The notes: a model not told the origin generated them from the sequence alone. A DNA stretch of 64,000 bases from Cavia porcellus (GCF_034190915.1 NW_026947491.1:23066101-23130100); one strand, 5' to 3'. Counted from the first letter of the stretch, positions 13,083-26,028 are shown. Made by a program: numbers and translations.

Positions 13083-14298
13083 TCTTTTTTTCATTTAAAG
13101 AGAGAAGAAAAAAAAAGAAAGGACATAAAAATGCAGTAAAAGGGTACAAATAATACAGTATTTCTAGAAAAAATATATACAGTACAAAATCACCAGTTAA
13201 TAGATTACATATTATCTTCCAAGAAACAGTTGTCCATATCACTAAATTAAAGCATATAAAGTGAACATTCACACAGTGAAATTGGAGACAGTTCCATTCA
13301 ATGATCCAACAAAAGGTCAGTTATATGGTTTTCCATCCTATACACTCGAACATACCTGCGGTTATATCCCTTAGTCCACCTTTCTTTCCTCTCTTTTTTA
13401 CAGTAACAATTAGACTTTTAGGGTTTTATTACTCTCACTGTTCTTATTACTTTTTTGAAGAGAATAAAACCAAGTGTGACTAGGCAAAACAGAGTCAGTT
13501 AGAACAGAAGGGTGGGCATAGCACGTGATGCAAAAATAGAACACCAGGTGATCAAAAGTGGTTACCATTGTGCCTTTTGCTATTTTTAAATTGAGTTGTC
13601 TATATCATCAGGTATAATAGAATTGATCAAAACAGTACAGAACAAAACAAATAAAACCTACATTGAGGACCTTATAGGGCTTCAGAGACAAGGATAATAG
13701 TCAATCCATATTGGGCATCATAGTATATCTTATTGCCTTCAAAGTGATACTCAAACTTGATACTATCAAACACAGCTTCAAACTTGATACTATCAAACAA
13801 AATAGAATACATAGTAATCAGAGAGAACAAGATGGGGAGAGCAATACTGGGGTTCAAGTCAGGTTAATAGGACAACAAAAAAGTTACTATAATATGTCCT
13901 GTTATTTTTTAATTTACTTTTCCTTTAATTAAAAAAATGAGAGAAAATAGATTAATTTCAAAATAGGGGGGAGATTGAGATAAGAGAGGACATTGTAATA
14001 GAACAACGCAGGGCAGAACCAAGCAATTCAAGCATCATTGTGTTTCACCACCAGATAATCTAACATAATAGTAGTTACCATAGTGCCTCTTTCCTTAAAT
14101 TATTTGAGTATAACTTTGCATACTATAATATCAAGCATATCTAGACAGTGTGAAGCCTTTCAAGAGAATGAAAGAATTACAGGGTATTTAGAACATGCTA
14201 ATAGAAAACAAAAAATGGTTTCTATATTATCTCTTTGCCTATAAAGAATTTTGTTTATACTATAGCACATAGTGAAATATAGTAAGATACAACATGTT
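13083..14298 (-). mobile_element. L1 3' UTR, distal part of an older L1
   Basis: Minus-strand L1 3' UTR with its A-rich 3' end near 13,085-13,120. It is interrupted at 14,299 by the full-length L1 and continues at 21,037. The same unbroken sequence occurs inside element A2 near 33,540-33,600, which shows that the two flanks were once contiguous. Confidence 0.8.
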
Positions 14299-14310
14299 AA
14301 AACCAGTGGA
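14299..14310. repeat. 5' target-site duplication of the full-length L1
   Basis: AAAACCAGTGGA here is repeated exactly at 21,025-21,036, directly after the A-rich tail of the L1. Twelve bases is within the usual range for L1 insertions. Confidence 0.85.
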
Positions 14311-14936
14311 GAGAGGAGGAGCTGGGCAGATCTGGGGTGCCTGCATCAGCCTCTCCGGGTGTCTGGAGGACTGTGGATATCTCAGCCCAGACTGTTTGGG
14401 TCCCTCCAGGCTTCCAGGTGCAGTGAAGGGGAGAGATGGGTTTGAGGCCTCTACATCTGCCTCCCCGTCCTGGTTGCACTTGGAGAACTGCTGAGCTCCC
14501 GACGGGTGGGCGGGCCCACACTATCCCCGGAGCCAAGCCTGTTTTGATGCCATGCCTAGCCATCGGTGTGCAGAGGAGGAGCTGGGCAGATCTGGGGTGC
14601 CTGCATCGGCCTCTCCATGTGTCTGGAGGACTGTGGATATCTCTGCAAGCAGGGAGGGATCACAGGTTCCTGAGGCACCGCGGCCTGTGGTGAGTACCCT
14701 AACCCAGCCGCGATTGAAGAGCTGTGGAGCTTCCAAGGGGCAGGTGGGCGCAGTGTCCCTGAGGCCCAGCTTGTCTGGAACCGTGGAGTTCTGAGAGGCA
14801 GAGGAGAGCCATTGGTTCTGCAATGGCTTTGGGTAGCATGGTGCCAGAGTCTCAGTAGCTACAAACATACAAGGGGATTTTCAACAGATCCTGAGGAAGC
14901 TTTCAAATAACACTTGAAACACAGAAATATAGGAAA

Positions 14937-15989
14937 ATGACAAAACGAAAGACCAAATTACAACCTCAAACCTCCAGCCCATCTCAAGAAACCCTAGGAG
15001 CAATGTATATAGAAGAAAATATATCCTATCCACCTCATATATCAGACACAATAGCTACTGAAATTGACAAGCAACTCCAGGAAGCTTTAAAGAAATTCAA
15101 ACTCGAAATAATCTCCCAGATAAAAGAAGAAATGATAAAAGAAATGAAAGAGATTCTAAATATATCTAAAGAAAACACAGATAAAAAATTGGAGGAACTA
15201 AACAAAAAGATAGAATCCCTAGACGAGCAATATAAGAAACAAACAGAATACATAATGCAGATGCACAGAGATATACAGGAAATAAAAAACTCCACTGAAA
15301 GTTGTAAAAACCGCCTTAATGAAAGTGAAGATAGAATTTCAGACCTTAAAGACAGGTTTGCAGCTAGTGAGCAGGCAAGGAAAGATCTTTTAAAAATAAC
15401 AAGGAATCAGGAAACTACAATTCAACAACTGCAAGACGATGCAAATAAAAATAATATAAGAATGATAAGGATTAATGAAAAAGAAGGAGACAACATAAAG
15501 GATGTCAAGAGGATATTTAGAGAAGTAATAGCTGAAAATTTCCCAAGCATGAGATCAGAAACTGACATCAGGATCAGTGAAGCATATAGAACTCCAAACA
15601 GTCATAACCAAAATAAAACTACACCCGGACATATAATAATCACCATCCCAGAAATCCAACACAAGAATAGATTATTAAAAGCTGTCAGAGAGAAAAGACA
15701 GATCACTTATAAAGGAAAACCTATCAGAATCACAGCAGATTTCTCTTCACAAACAATAAAGTCAAGAAGAGCATGAAGTGAAGTATTCCAGATCCTAAAG
15801 CAAAATGATTTCCAACCTAGACTGATATATCCTGCAAAACTATCATTCAAAATTGATGGTGAAATATGATACTTCCATGACAAAGAACAGCTGAAGAACT
15901 TCATGAACACCAAACCAACCCTGCAAAAAATATTGAAAGACAGTTTAGACACACAAAGGAAAAAACCACTAAGCAAAGCAAATAATTAA
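14937..15989 (+). pseudogene. L1 ORF1 (350 codons, two premature stops)
   Basis: The frame starts at ATG 14,937 and keeps the same phase to TAA 15,987-15,989. TGA stops lie at 15,774-15,776 and 15,867-15,869. Residues about 45-150 are rich in K, E, I and L, as in the ORF1p coiled coil. They are followed by an RRM-like region and a C-terminal domain with YRTPNSHNQNKTTPGHIIIT and KRQITYKGKPIRIT. The full length of 350 codons is close to the human ORF1p length of 338. One of the stops replaces a position that reads W in related copies, so it is probably a point mutation. Confidence 0.85.
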
Positions 15990-16008
15990 ACAGAACAGAA
16001 AGATAAAG

Positions 16009-19000
16009 ATGCAACAGAAGAGAGATAACATTCCTACAATTAACCAGCATTTAACAGTAATAACCATTAATGTAAATGGTCTCAATGCACCAATCAAAAG
16101 AAACAGACTAGCAGAATGGATCAAGAAACAACAATATGAAATAACCATATGCTGTTTACAGGAAACCCATCTAACCCAGAAGGATACTCACAGACTGAAA
16201 GTCAAAGGATGGAAAACAATTCTTCATGCAGCAGGAATCCAAAGAAAGGCAGGAGTAGCCATTCTGTTTGCAGACAACGTGAACTTTAAACCAACAATGA
16301 CCATAAAGACAAAGAAGGTCACTACATACTCGTAAGGGGAAAACTCCAAGAGGAAGAGATAACTATCTTAAATATATATGCACCAAACTCCAGAGCACCC
16401 AGTTATATAAAACAATTATTAACAGAAATGAAAACTCAAATTACCAGTAACACAATTGTAACAGGAGACCTTAATACACCACTGACACCAAGGGACAGAT
16501 CAACCAGACAGAAAATGAGCAAAGAAATAACAGAACTGAATCACACCTGTGAACAAATGGGTTTGATAGACATATACAGAATGTTCCACCCAACAACATC
16601 AGAATACACATTCTTCTCAGCAGTACATGGATCATTTTCTAAAATACACCATATATTAGCTCACAGAACATATTTAAGCAAATGCAAAAGAGTTGAAATC
16701 ATCCCTTGCATATTATCGGATCATAGCACTCTGAAATTAGAAATTAATGACAAAAGATACTGCAAAAATTCCGCAAACACATGGAAACTAAATAACACAC
16801 TCTTGAGTAATCAGTGGGTCACAGAAGAAATTAAAGAAGAAATTAAACAATATCTAAAAGAAAATGAAAATGCAGATACAACTTACCGGAATCTGTGGGA
16901 TGCAATGAAAGCCGTCCTGAGAGGAAAATTTATTGCACTGAGTTCCCACACCAGGAAAACAGAACGAATACAAATAAATAACTTGATGCTACACCTCAAA
17001 CAGCTAGAAAAAGAAGAGGAAGTCAAGCCCAAAGCCAAAAGAAGGTAGGAAATTATAAAAATCAGAGCAGAAATCAATGCAATAGAGACTAAGAAAACAA
17101 TCCAAAGAATCAATGAATCAAAGAGTTGGTTCTTTGAAAGAATAAATAAAATCGATAAGCCCCTAGCCAACCTTATTTTAAAAAGGGAAGAAAAAGCTCA
17201 AATTCATGCAATAAGAAATGAAAAAGCTGAAATCACTACAGACCCAATAGAAATACAGAAGATCATCAACACCTATTTCGAAAACCTCTACTCTCAAAAG
17301 TTTGATAACACAGAAGAAATAGATTCTTAGAAGCATATGAAGTACCAAAGCTAGATCAAGAGGATGGAAAACTGTTGAATAACCCAATCTCTGTTAGTGA
17401 AATTGAAAATGTAATTAAGTCCTTACCCACCAAGAAGAGCCCAGGCCCAGATGGATTCACTGTAGAATTCTACAAGAAATACAAAGAAGACCTAATGCCG
17501 ACACTCCTCAAACTATTCAATGAAATTGAAAGGGAAGCAATCCTTCCTAAGTCATTCCTGGAAGCAAATATTACTCTAGTACCAAAACCTGAGAAAGACC
17601 CAACTAAAAAAGAGAACGATATACCCATCTCCCTAATGAACACAGATGCAAAACTCCTCAATAAAATATTGGCAAATAGGATCCAGAAAATCATCAAGAA
17701 GATTATACACCATGACCAAGTGGGATTCATCCCAGGAATGCAAGGATGGTTCAACATACGCAAGTCAATAAATGTAATCCACTATATCAATAAAGCCAAA
17801 AATACGAATCACATGATCATTTCTATAGATGCAGAAAAAGCCTTCGATAAGGTCCAACATTTATTCATAATAAGAACTTTACAGAAAATTGGAATAGATG
17901 GTCTTTACCTCAATATAATAAAGGCCATTTATGACAAACCAACAGCCAGCATCATACTAAATGGCCAAAAATTGAAAACCTTTATTTTAAAATTGGGCAC
18001 AAGACAAGGATGTCCTTTATCACCACTCCTATTGAATATAGTACTGGAAGTACTGGCCAGAGCAATTAGGCAAGAAAGAGAAATAAAACGGGTAAAGATA
18101 GGAAAAGAAGAAGCTAAATTATCATTGTTTGCAGATGAAATGATACTCTACATAGAAGACCCCCTAAACTCCATTGAAAGACTCTTAGATACAATAAATA
18201 AATTCAGTAATGTGGCTGGATATAAAATCAATACTAAGAAATCAATAGCATTCCTATACACGAACAACAAAATCACAGAGAGGGAAATAAGAGAAACTGG
18301 ACTATTCACATTAGCAAGCAAAAAATGAAATATTTAGGAATTACTCTTAAGAAAGAAGTGAAAGACTTATACAGTGAAAATTATAATACATTGAAAAAGG
18401 AAATTGAAGATGATCTCAGAAAATGGAAAGACATCCCTTGCTCATGGATAGGAAGAACAAACATTGTGAAGATGGCCATTCTCCCAAAACTGTTATACAG
18501 ATTCAATGCAATCCCAATAGAAATACCATCAACATACCTTATAGATCTAGAGAAATCACTCCTAAATTTCATCTGGAACCAGAAGAGACCTAGAATTGCA
18601 AAGGCAATTCTAAGCAGCAAAGACAAAGCAGGAGGCATCACAATCCCTGACTTGAAGTTATACTACAAAGCAACAGTAGTAAAATCAACATGGTATTGGA
18701 ATCAAAACAGAGCCGAAGATCAGTGGAATAGATTAGAAGATACAATCACAACTACAAACACACTCAACCACCTTATCTTTGATAAAGGAGCCAAGCAGGT
18801 TCACTGGAAGAACGACAGTCTCTTTAATAAATGGTGCTGGAAAAACTGGCTCTCCATTTGCCGAAAACTAAAGCTAGACCCATGTCTATCACCATTAAAA
18901 TCTAAATGGGTCAAAGACCTGAATATTAAAACAGAAACACTAAATCTATTGGAAGACAAATTGGGTAGAAACCTTGGAGACATAGGAGTAGGTAAAGAAT

Positions 19001-19839
19001 TCATGAACAGGACTCAAACCACACAGGAAATACTTCCTAGAATCACTAACTGGGACCACTTCTTAATAAAAAGTTTCTGCATGTCAAAAGAAATCTCCAG
19101 CATAGTGAAAAGAAAACCCACAAACTGGGAAAAGATTTTAGTGAACTCTCTCTCAGACAAGGGACTCTTGTCTAAAACATATAAAGAATTAAAAAAACTC
19201 AGACCTCCAAAATTCAAAGATCCAATCCAAAAATGGGCATCTGAGATAAATACGCAATTCTCAGATGAAGAAATAAAAATGGCAAGTAAATACATGAAAA
19301 AATGCTCATCATCATTGGTCATTATAGAAATGCAAATTAAAACCACACTGAGATACCATCTCACTCCTGGAAGAATGGCCAGGATCAAGAAAACCAACAA
19401 CAACAAATGCTGGAGAGGCTGTGAGGAAAAAGGATCTCTCCTGCACTGTTGGTGGGAGTGTAGACTGGTACAGCCTTTGTGGAGGTCTGTCTGGAGATTT
19501 CTCAAAAAGTTGGGATTGGAAATACCATTTATTCCAGCTATTCCACTTCTAGGCATATTCCCAGAAGAACTGAAAGCATCATACCACAGTGATATATGTG
19601 CACCTATGTTTATAGCAGCACAATTTGTAATTGCCAGATCTTGGAAACAACCCAAGTGTCCATCAACTGAGGAATGGATAAAAAAGTTGTGGTATTTCTA
19701 TACAATGGAGTATTATTCAGCTATAAAGAAGGATCACATTGAGATATTTATCAATAAATGGGCGCAGCTTGAGACCATACTCATAAGTGAAATAAATCAA
19801 TCTCGCATGTGTGAATACCGAATAGTTTCCCTAATGTAA
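16009..19839 (+). pseudogene. L1 ORF2 (endonuclease-RT-Cys-rich), frameshifted
   Basis: Open pieces at 16009-16335, 16428-17048, 17375-18328 and 18325-19839 lie in successive different frames and together span a whole ORF2. The N-terminal endonuclease starts with a TINVNGLNAPIKRNRL segment, followed by CCLQETHL. RT motifs include [14 protein letters not shown] (17,435 onward), [16 protein letters not shown] and [14 protein letters not shown]. The catalytic motif at 18,128-18,139 reads FADE, where FADD is required. The C-terminus has the CWRGCEEKGSLLHCWWEC zinc-knuckle region near 19,410-19,460. A stop at 17,046-17,048 and the frame changes make it non-coding. Confidence 0.88.
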
Positions 19840-21024
19840 GTAATGGTTCAAATATATAAAAATATGTGGTAATCATGATTCCCCATTATGTGGCCTTGAA
19901 GCCTTATAAAGTTTTCACTCATTAATTAGAAAGACTTTATTCTGGGCTTCTTGATATGGAAATATTTGAAGCTATAGTATATGAAGTTTTATCCAAATAT
20001 TTCAAGGAAAAAGACAGACACTATAGTAACTACTATTAAGTCGGGTTATTTGCTGGTGAAGCACTAGGTTGCTGAAACAGTCATGCTTTGACTTCTATTG
20101 TTATATTGTTATGTCCTGTTTTATCTCAATCTCTCCCTTATTCTTTAAAAAAATTATTTAGTTATTTCTTATGTTTGTTTTAATTAAGGGGAAAAATTTA
20201 AAAAATTAGGATATATAATAGTAACTCTTTTTGATTTCCTATTAACTTGTTTTGAAGTCCTGTAATACTCCCACTATCTTGTTTTGACTGATTAGACTCT
20301 GTTCCATTCTGTCTGATAGTATCAAGTTTGAGGGTATAGGCAACTACTTTGAAGGCAATAAGATTCACTAAGATGCCCATTCTGGTTTGACTATTGTCTC
20401 CTTTGGAAGTCCTGTAATGTTTACAATGCCTAAGTTCTATTGGTCTTGTTCTCTACTGTTTTGTCCAACTTTATAATATCTAATGAGATAGACAATTCTT
20501 TTTAAGGAAACAAGAGACAACGTTGATAACCATTGTTGATAACCTTGTACTCTGTTCTACATCATGTGCTATGTCTATCCTTGGTTTTGACTGACAGCTT
20601 TGTTTTGCCATATTTGACTGTATTTTCTCCCCCCCAAAAAAGTAATACGAACTAAGGAGTAATAAAATCCAAAATGTGTAAATTTTGTTGTTAAAAAATA
20701 GAGGGGGGAAAAAAAGAGCTCTAACGGATATAACAGCAAGTGTGTTTAGGGATGTTAAATAGCTGACTATATTAATGTTTTTGGATCATTGAACACAGCT
20801 GTTTGCAGTCTCTCTGTTTGAATGTCCACTTTGTATTCTTTGATACTGTGTTTTGAGAAACTATTTCCAAGATGATAATATGTAATCTATTAACAGGTGA
20901 TTTCTTACTGTTATGTTTTTTTTTCTTTTTTTGTAGTTCTGTGTTACATGTACCCTTACACCGCTTTGTTTTGTTTTGTGTTTTTCTCTTTTTCCTCTTA
21001 AATAAAATTTAAAAAAAAATAAAT

Positions 21025-21036
21025 AAAACCAGTGGA
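21025..21036. repeat. 3' target-site duplication of the full-length L1
   Basis: AAAACCAGTGGA, an exact match to 14,299-14,310. Confidence 0.85.
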
Positions 21037-23430
21037 AACAGATGTACTACAGCTTGATGGGACTTCAAAACAAGACGATATTAAATCAGTATTAGCTTTT
21101 ATGTTGTGTTGCATTCTTCAAAATAGCTATTCGTGCTATCATAGATACTAAAATCGAACAACCCAGGTTAAAACCATTGCGGTTAATGAGTGAAAAAATT
21201 ATATAGCTTCAAACCAGTATGATTGGGAATCATCATTACCACATACTTCTATGTATTCTTATCATTTCTTACACTAGGGAAACTATTCGGTATTTATATA
21301 TGTGAGTTTGATTTATTTCCCTTATGGGTATGGTCTCAAGCTGTGTCCATTTATTTATAAATGTCTCAATGCAGTCATTCTTTGTAGCTGAGTAGTACTC
21401 CATTGTATAAAAATACCACAACTTTTTTATCCATTCTTCAGTCGATGGACACTTAGGTCGCTTCCAAGATCTGGCTATTACAAATTGTGCTGCTATAAAC
21501 ATGGGTGCACATATATCACTGTGGTATGATGCTTTCAGTTCTTCTGGGAATATGCCTAGAAGTGGTATAGCTGGGTCATATGGGGCTTCCAGTTCTAGTT
21601 TTCTGAGAAATCTCCAGACCGACCTCCACAATGGTTGCACTAGTCTACACTCCCAGCAACAGTGCAAGAGAGCGCCTTTTTCTCCACAGCCTCTCCAGCA
21701 TTTGTTGTTATTGGTTTTCTTGATCTTGGCCATTCTTTCAGGAGTGAGATGAAATCTCAATGTGGTTTTGATTTACATTTCTCTAATGACCAATGATGAT
21801 GAACATTTTTTCATATATGTATTTGCCATTTTTATTTCTTCATCTGAGAATTGTTTATTCATCTCAGATGCCCATTTTTGGATGGGGTCTTTGAATTTTG
21901 GGGGTCTGATTTTTTTTAATTCTTTATATGCTTTAGACAGAAGTCCTTTGTCTGAGGGGCAGTTCACTAAGATTTTTTTCCAAGTTTGTGGGTTTTCTTC
22001 TCACCACGCTGGAGACTTCTTTTGACATGCAGAAACTTTTTAATAAAAAGTGGTCCCAGTTATTGATTCTGGGAAGTATTTCCCATGCAGTTTGAGTCCT
22101 GTTCATGAATTCTCTACCTACTCCTATGTCTTCAAGGTTTTTACCCAATTTGTCTTCCAATAGATTTAGTATTTCTGTTTTAATATTTAGACCTTTGATC
22201 CATTTAGATTTTAACTGCCATCTTCTTGTCTCTTGAAAAAGGCTTCCATGCTCTTTTTTACTTCATTGCTTGTGTTGAGAAGTCTGATGTTTAATATTCT
22301 GTTCTTATGTTGGATTTCTGGGATGTTGTTTACTGTTCTATATGCTTCAGTGATCTGCACATCAGTTTCCATTCTCATGTTTGTGAATTTTTTAGCTATT
22401 GTTTCTGTAAATAGTCTCTTGATATCATTTGTGTTGTCCCTTCCTTTTTCATATATCCTTATCAGTTTTATGTTGTCTTTCTTTGCATCATCTTGCAGCT
22501 GTTGAATTGTTATTTCCTGATTCCTTGTAATTTTAAAAAGATCTTTCCTTTCCTGTTCATTAGCTGCAATCTTGTCTTTGAGGTCTGAAATACTGTCTTC
22601 ACTTTCATTGAGGTGATTTTGCCAACTTTTGATGGAATTTTTGATTTCCTGTATATCCCTTTGAATCTGCTTCATGCATTCTTGTTTGTTTCTTATATTG
22701 TTCATTCAGGGTTTCCATCTTTTTGCATTGTTCCTCTAATTTTTTAACTATGTGTTCTTTAGACATATTCAGCATTTCTTTCATTATTACATTTATCATT
22801 TCTTCTTTTATGTGGGAGATTATTTCTGATTCGAGTTTTCTTATAGCTTCCCAGAGTTGTTTCTTTACTTTAGTTGTTATCATTTCAGGCACTTCAGGTG
22901 TATGGCTTATATTTTATTGTATGTAAATGGCTCCTAGTCTTACTTGGGATGTGCTGGAAGTTTGAGATTACATTTTGGTCTTTTGTTATATCATTTTCCT
23001 ATACTTTGGGGTTTAAAGCAATGTTTCAAAGCTTCTCTTGGGGATGCTGGAAATCAGCTCGCACCCCTTTGCCCCTGGGACTGAATGAAGGTCACTGGGC
23101 ATGGTCCAGTCAGGCCTGTGGGGACCTTCCATGTGTCCTCTCATGGTCTAGGATGCTGGGCAGGGTTCTAACTGCTGGAAGTGATGGTTCATAGTTCTTC
23201 CCAAGCCTCAGTGTGATGGAAATCACCTTGCACACCCTCAGCTCCTGGGACTGAATGGAGGTCACTGGTAATGGCCCAGTCAGGCCCATGGGAACCTCCG
23301 TTGCATCCTCTGGTGGTCTAGGATGCTGGGCAGGGTCTTAGCTATTGGGAGTGATGGTCCAAAGCTCTCCCTGAGCACAAGTGCACTGGAATTCACCTTG
23401 CACTCCCTCAGCTCCTGGGAATGAATCTAT
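21037..23430 (-). mobile_element. Older L1, internally deleted, with 5' promoter units
   Basis: Read on the minus strand from right to left: tandem promoter-like units (about 23,430-23,040), an ORF1-like region (22,892-22,211), a direct jump at about 22,211 to the last third of ORF2 (22,160-21,269), then the 3' UTR, which continues at 14,298. The ORF1 end is joined to an ORF2 segment matching about 18,895 of the full-length copy, so roughly 3 kb is missing. Host of the full-length L1 insertion. Confidence 0.8.
23039..23428 (-). repeat. Tandem L1 promoter-like units, period about 172 bp
   Basis: Two full units (about 23,039-23,212 and 23,213-23,382) and a partial third share blocks such as CTCCTGGGACTGAATG and GGTCTAGGATGCTGGGCAGG. 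They lie upstream of the ORF1-like region of the minus-strand L1, as tandem 5' UTR monomers do in rodent L1 families. Confidence 0.65.
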
Positions 23431-24640
23431 CAGTAAAATTGAAAGCAGCCTTAAGAAGAAAAGGGAACCATAACTGATACAAACTTCCTCATACAACATT
23501 CATTGCCATCATCAGGTAATCAATCACCCTCATCACAGAGCAGATGAGATGGTCTCCTATGTGCACTTCATGGATCAGCATCAGTGATGATAGAAAAGCA
23601 GCTTGTTCAGAGCAAGGGATATAGATGTATACAAGCAGCATCTTTGCATCCTGTAACTGTTTACTGCTCAGGGAGACTCAGGTGAAAGCTGCAATTGTAG
23701 TGATGGAGAGGAAGACACATTTGCTGAGGTGCAGTATACAGAAATATGAGGTTAATGCCATAGGGAATTCACTTCTGGGAAGAAAACACTCATATCAAGC
23801 AAGCATCCAGAGAAACTGAGGCTCTAACACAGCTCTGGAATGAACCACAGAGGGGACCTAAGTGGACCAGACTTCATGCCAAAACATACACCATGAAACA
23901 AGATCACAAATGTAAAGGTCATTTACATTTCACAACTCCTAAAACTTAGAAGCAAATAATGAGTACATAAAAATATTGATGAACTCTGTAAAGGATGCTC
24001 CCCAAATGGGCAAGGTTGTGGCACAGCTCATGGCACCTTGGATCCTCAGAGGGATTCAGTTGCTCGCAGGGCACTGGAAGCAAGCTCAGACTGAGACAAT
24101 GGGGCACTGTTTTGGTGACTCCAAATCACTCAGAAGAGGTTTGTGGGGAGGAACTGGGAGGGCTGCATCTGTGGAGACAGAGGACTACCTTTCAATGCTC
24201 ATGGAAGTCACAGACTCAGCTGAAGGTAGCTGCCAGTCTCCTGGCCCTGAATGCCTCTGGACATAGAGGCAATGCTACTGGCTGCAGCTACCCTCCATGC
24301 CAGCTCTGTCTACGGCTAGGAAGGCCTCAGCTGTGAGTTCATCTTCCACCCTTCCCAGAGGGCAAAATCTCCTAAACTCAGTTCTCTCTCTTGACACACT
24401 GCAAGGACAGGGCCTGTGTTCCCTGGCCAGTCTCCAGGGAAGACAGATCCACACCAGCATCCACACCAACTGGTCCAGATATGGACAGCCTGGTCTATAG
24501 ACACTGAGAAGTCCTGGAAATTATTCACCAGCTTGACTCTGAAGACCTCCATCTCTTCACTCACTCAGTCTCCTCTGAGCAGATTCTGAAAATAAATGTT
24601 TGCAACTGAAGTCTTTAGCAACCTCCCTCCCAGGGCCAGA
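23430..24640. other. Unique intergenic DNA, start of the D region
   Basis: No gene, RSS pair or recognisable repeat seen. Open frames here are short and look like chance. Confidence 0.5.
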
Positions 24641-25122
24641 ATTAATGGTTTCAAGCAAGTGCTCCTGTGGTTGGCATCATGGGAGAAGCAAGAGACTCAT
24701 GCTCTGTTTTGCATTGTGTCTAGATGATGCCCCATAGACTCATGCATTCACAGGTGTGGCTTTTCTAGGTGGCTGAATCTAGAAAATGTGATTCACTCAC
24801 AGTGCAATGCTAAGATTCAGGGTGTTAGGATTAGGGGTGGTTGATTCATATGTCAGTCCACTGTTTGATTTACCATCAACCTAATCCTGGTAGCCTGTAT
24901 AAAATATAAGGGACAGAAAAGAGTTTACCTTTTACTTGGTTTGCAACTTACTGCTCACCACGAAGTCTTTCTCCTCAGTGATGCCAGTCTGTCATGCCAC
25001 CCTGCCTTGGAGCCCACCAATTGTGTACTCAAAGAACTATAAACTGTGAACTAATGAACTCTTTACTGACTTTAACTTTTGTCTCAGGTGTTTTATCTCA
25101 GCAAGGAGAAAAGAAGCTAAAA
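24640..25122 (+). repeat. MaLR/MLT-like LTR repeat
   Basis: The 3' end has the order typical of MaLR LTRs: GCCCACCAATTGTG, a region where the family carries an AATAAA-type signal, then TCTCAGGTGTTTTATCTCAG followed by an A-rich CTAA end. Reverse-oriented relatives lie at 36,960-37,300 and 62,560-62,950. The family assignment is by resemblance only. Confidence 0.45.
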
Positions 25123-25939
25123 CTTGCCCTGGACCTTGCCAGGCATTTATGGGGTCCTCCTCTAACAGAACAGAATCTACCAGGTCAGTACATCCTCAGG
25201 CTGGCCACCTGAGAAAGGCACTGTCCAGCAACAGGCTGGATGCCCAACCTGGACAAGAAGAAGCAATGATGGCCAAGTCCAAGTAGGCAGCACTGCCAGC
25301 CCCTCAAGTTAGTGCCAAGCATGGTCTCCTTCACCCCCTGTATGGAGACCCAGACCACAGCCTTTGTTTCCTCCTCATTTCTCTAGTCAAATCCTGGGCA
25401 CTCAAGACATACTTGGGATACAAATGAACTGGTCCTCAGGAAATCCACAAGTTGTTCCAGGGGTCTGCCCCCGTCAACGTGTCCTCATACTGTGTCAGTG
25501 AAAAGGCAGGTGAATGTCCATCAGGCCCATAGACAGAAGAGAACAAACAGCCTTTGCTAGGGCCAGCCACCTAAACTGAGGCTGTGGGAAGCTTCAAGTG
25601 TCTAAATGCAAAATCAGCAACTGCCAGGGGAAAGTCCAACCAAGGTAGATAGTGAACAATCATGCATAAGGACTGAAACCCTCAGATATGTCAGAGAAAA
25701 CCTTCATCCAGCAACCACTGGGAATCCAAGGCACCAGGCATGGGAGGGAGACATCACTGCCAAACCCCTCCCAGACCCAGAAGAGCCCTTGGGCTATCCT
25801 AGAAGCAAAAGAGGCCCCCTTTAGTGTTCTGACTCAGAATTGACCCAACTCAACCTGAAACACAGCAGAAACATGGAATCCCCACTGCAGAGCTGGTCAT
25901 GAGCATACAGCATAGTCACAGGGTCACCAGCAGGGACAG
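25123..25939. other. Unique intergenic DNA between the LTR and the first D segment
   Basis: Nothing recognised beyond chance open frames. Confidence 0.5.
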
Positions 25940-26028
25940 AATTTTTGTGGTGACATGAGTCACTGTGGGAGTATTATAGCGGATATAGTTACTATAGTCC
26001 CACAGTGACACAGCCCCATTTAAAAAGC
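25940..26028 (+). other. IGH D segment (D2-like) with 12-bp RSS on both sides
   Basis: D coding is 25,968-26,000 (33 bp, starting GGAGTATTATAGCGG and ending ACTATAGTCC). The 5' RSS is nonamer AATTTTTGT (25,940-25,948), a 12-bp spacer and heptamer CACTGTG (25,961-25,967). The 3' RSS is heptamer CACAGTG (26,001-26,007), spacer ACACAGCCCCAT and a weak nonamer TTAAAAAGC (26,020-26,028). The 3' heptamer and spacer resemble human D2-family genes. It supplies CDR3 sequence by D-to-J joining. The poor 3' nonamer may reduce use. Confidence 0.85.

Larger units (their letters stand above)
14311..21024 (+). mobile_element. Full-length L1 (about 6.7 kb), inactive
   Basis: A complete element: a GC-rich 5' UTR (14,311-14,936), ORF1 (14,937-15,989), a short spacer, ORF2 (about 16,009-19,839), a long 3' UTR (19,840 to about 21,000) and an A-rich tail. 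A 75-bp sequence beginning GAGGAGCTGGGCAGATCTGG occurs twice in the 5' UTR, about 260 bp apart, which may be a remnant of tandem promoter units. The 12-bp target duplications mark the ends. ORF1 has two nonsense codons, ORF2 has at least three frame changes, and the RT motif is FADE in place of FADD, so it cannot move on its own. Confidence 0.92.

Noticed and set aside
14297..14868. Open frames on both strands in the L1 5' UTR
   Set aside because: GC-rich 5' UTR with few stops by composition. No similarity to known proteins seen.
1..23430. VH segments upstream of the D cluster
   Set aside because: No V exon, octamer promoter or V-type 23-bp RSS seen. The interval is explained by LINEs.
24781..24810. 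CACAGTG preceded by a CACTGTG-like word, possible D segment
   Set aside because: No nonamers at 12 bp on either side, and it lies inside an LTR-like repeat.
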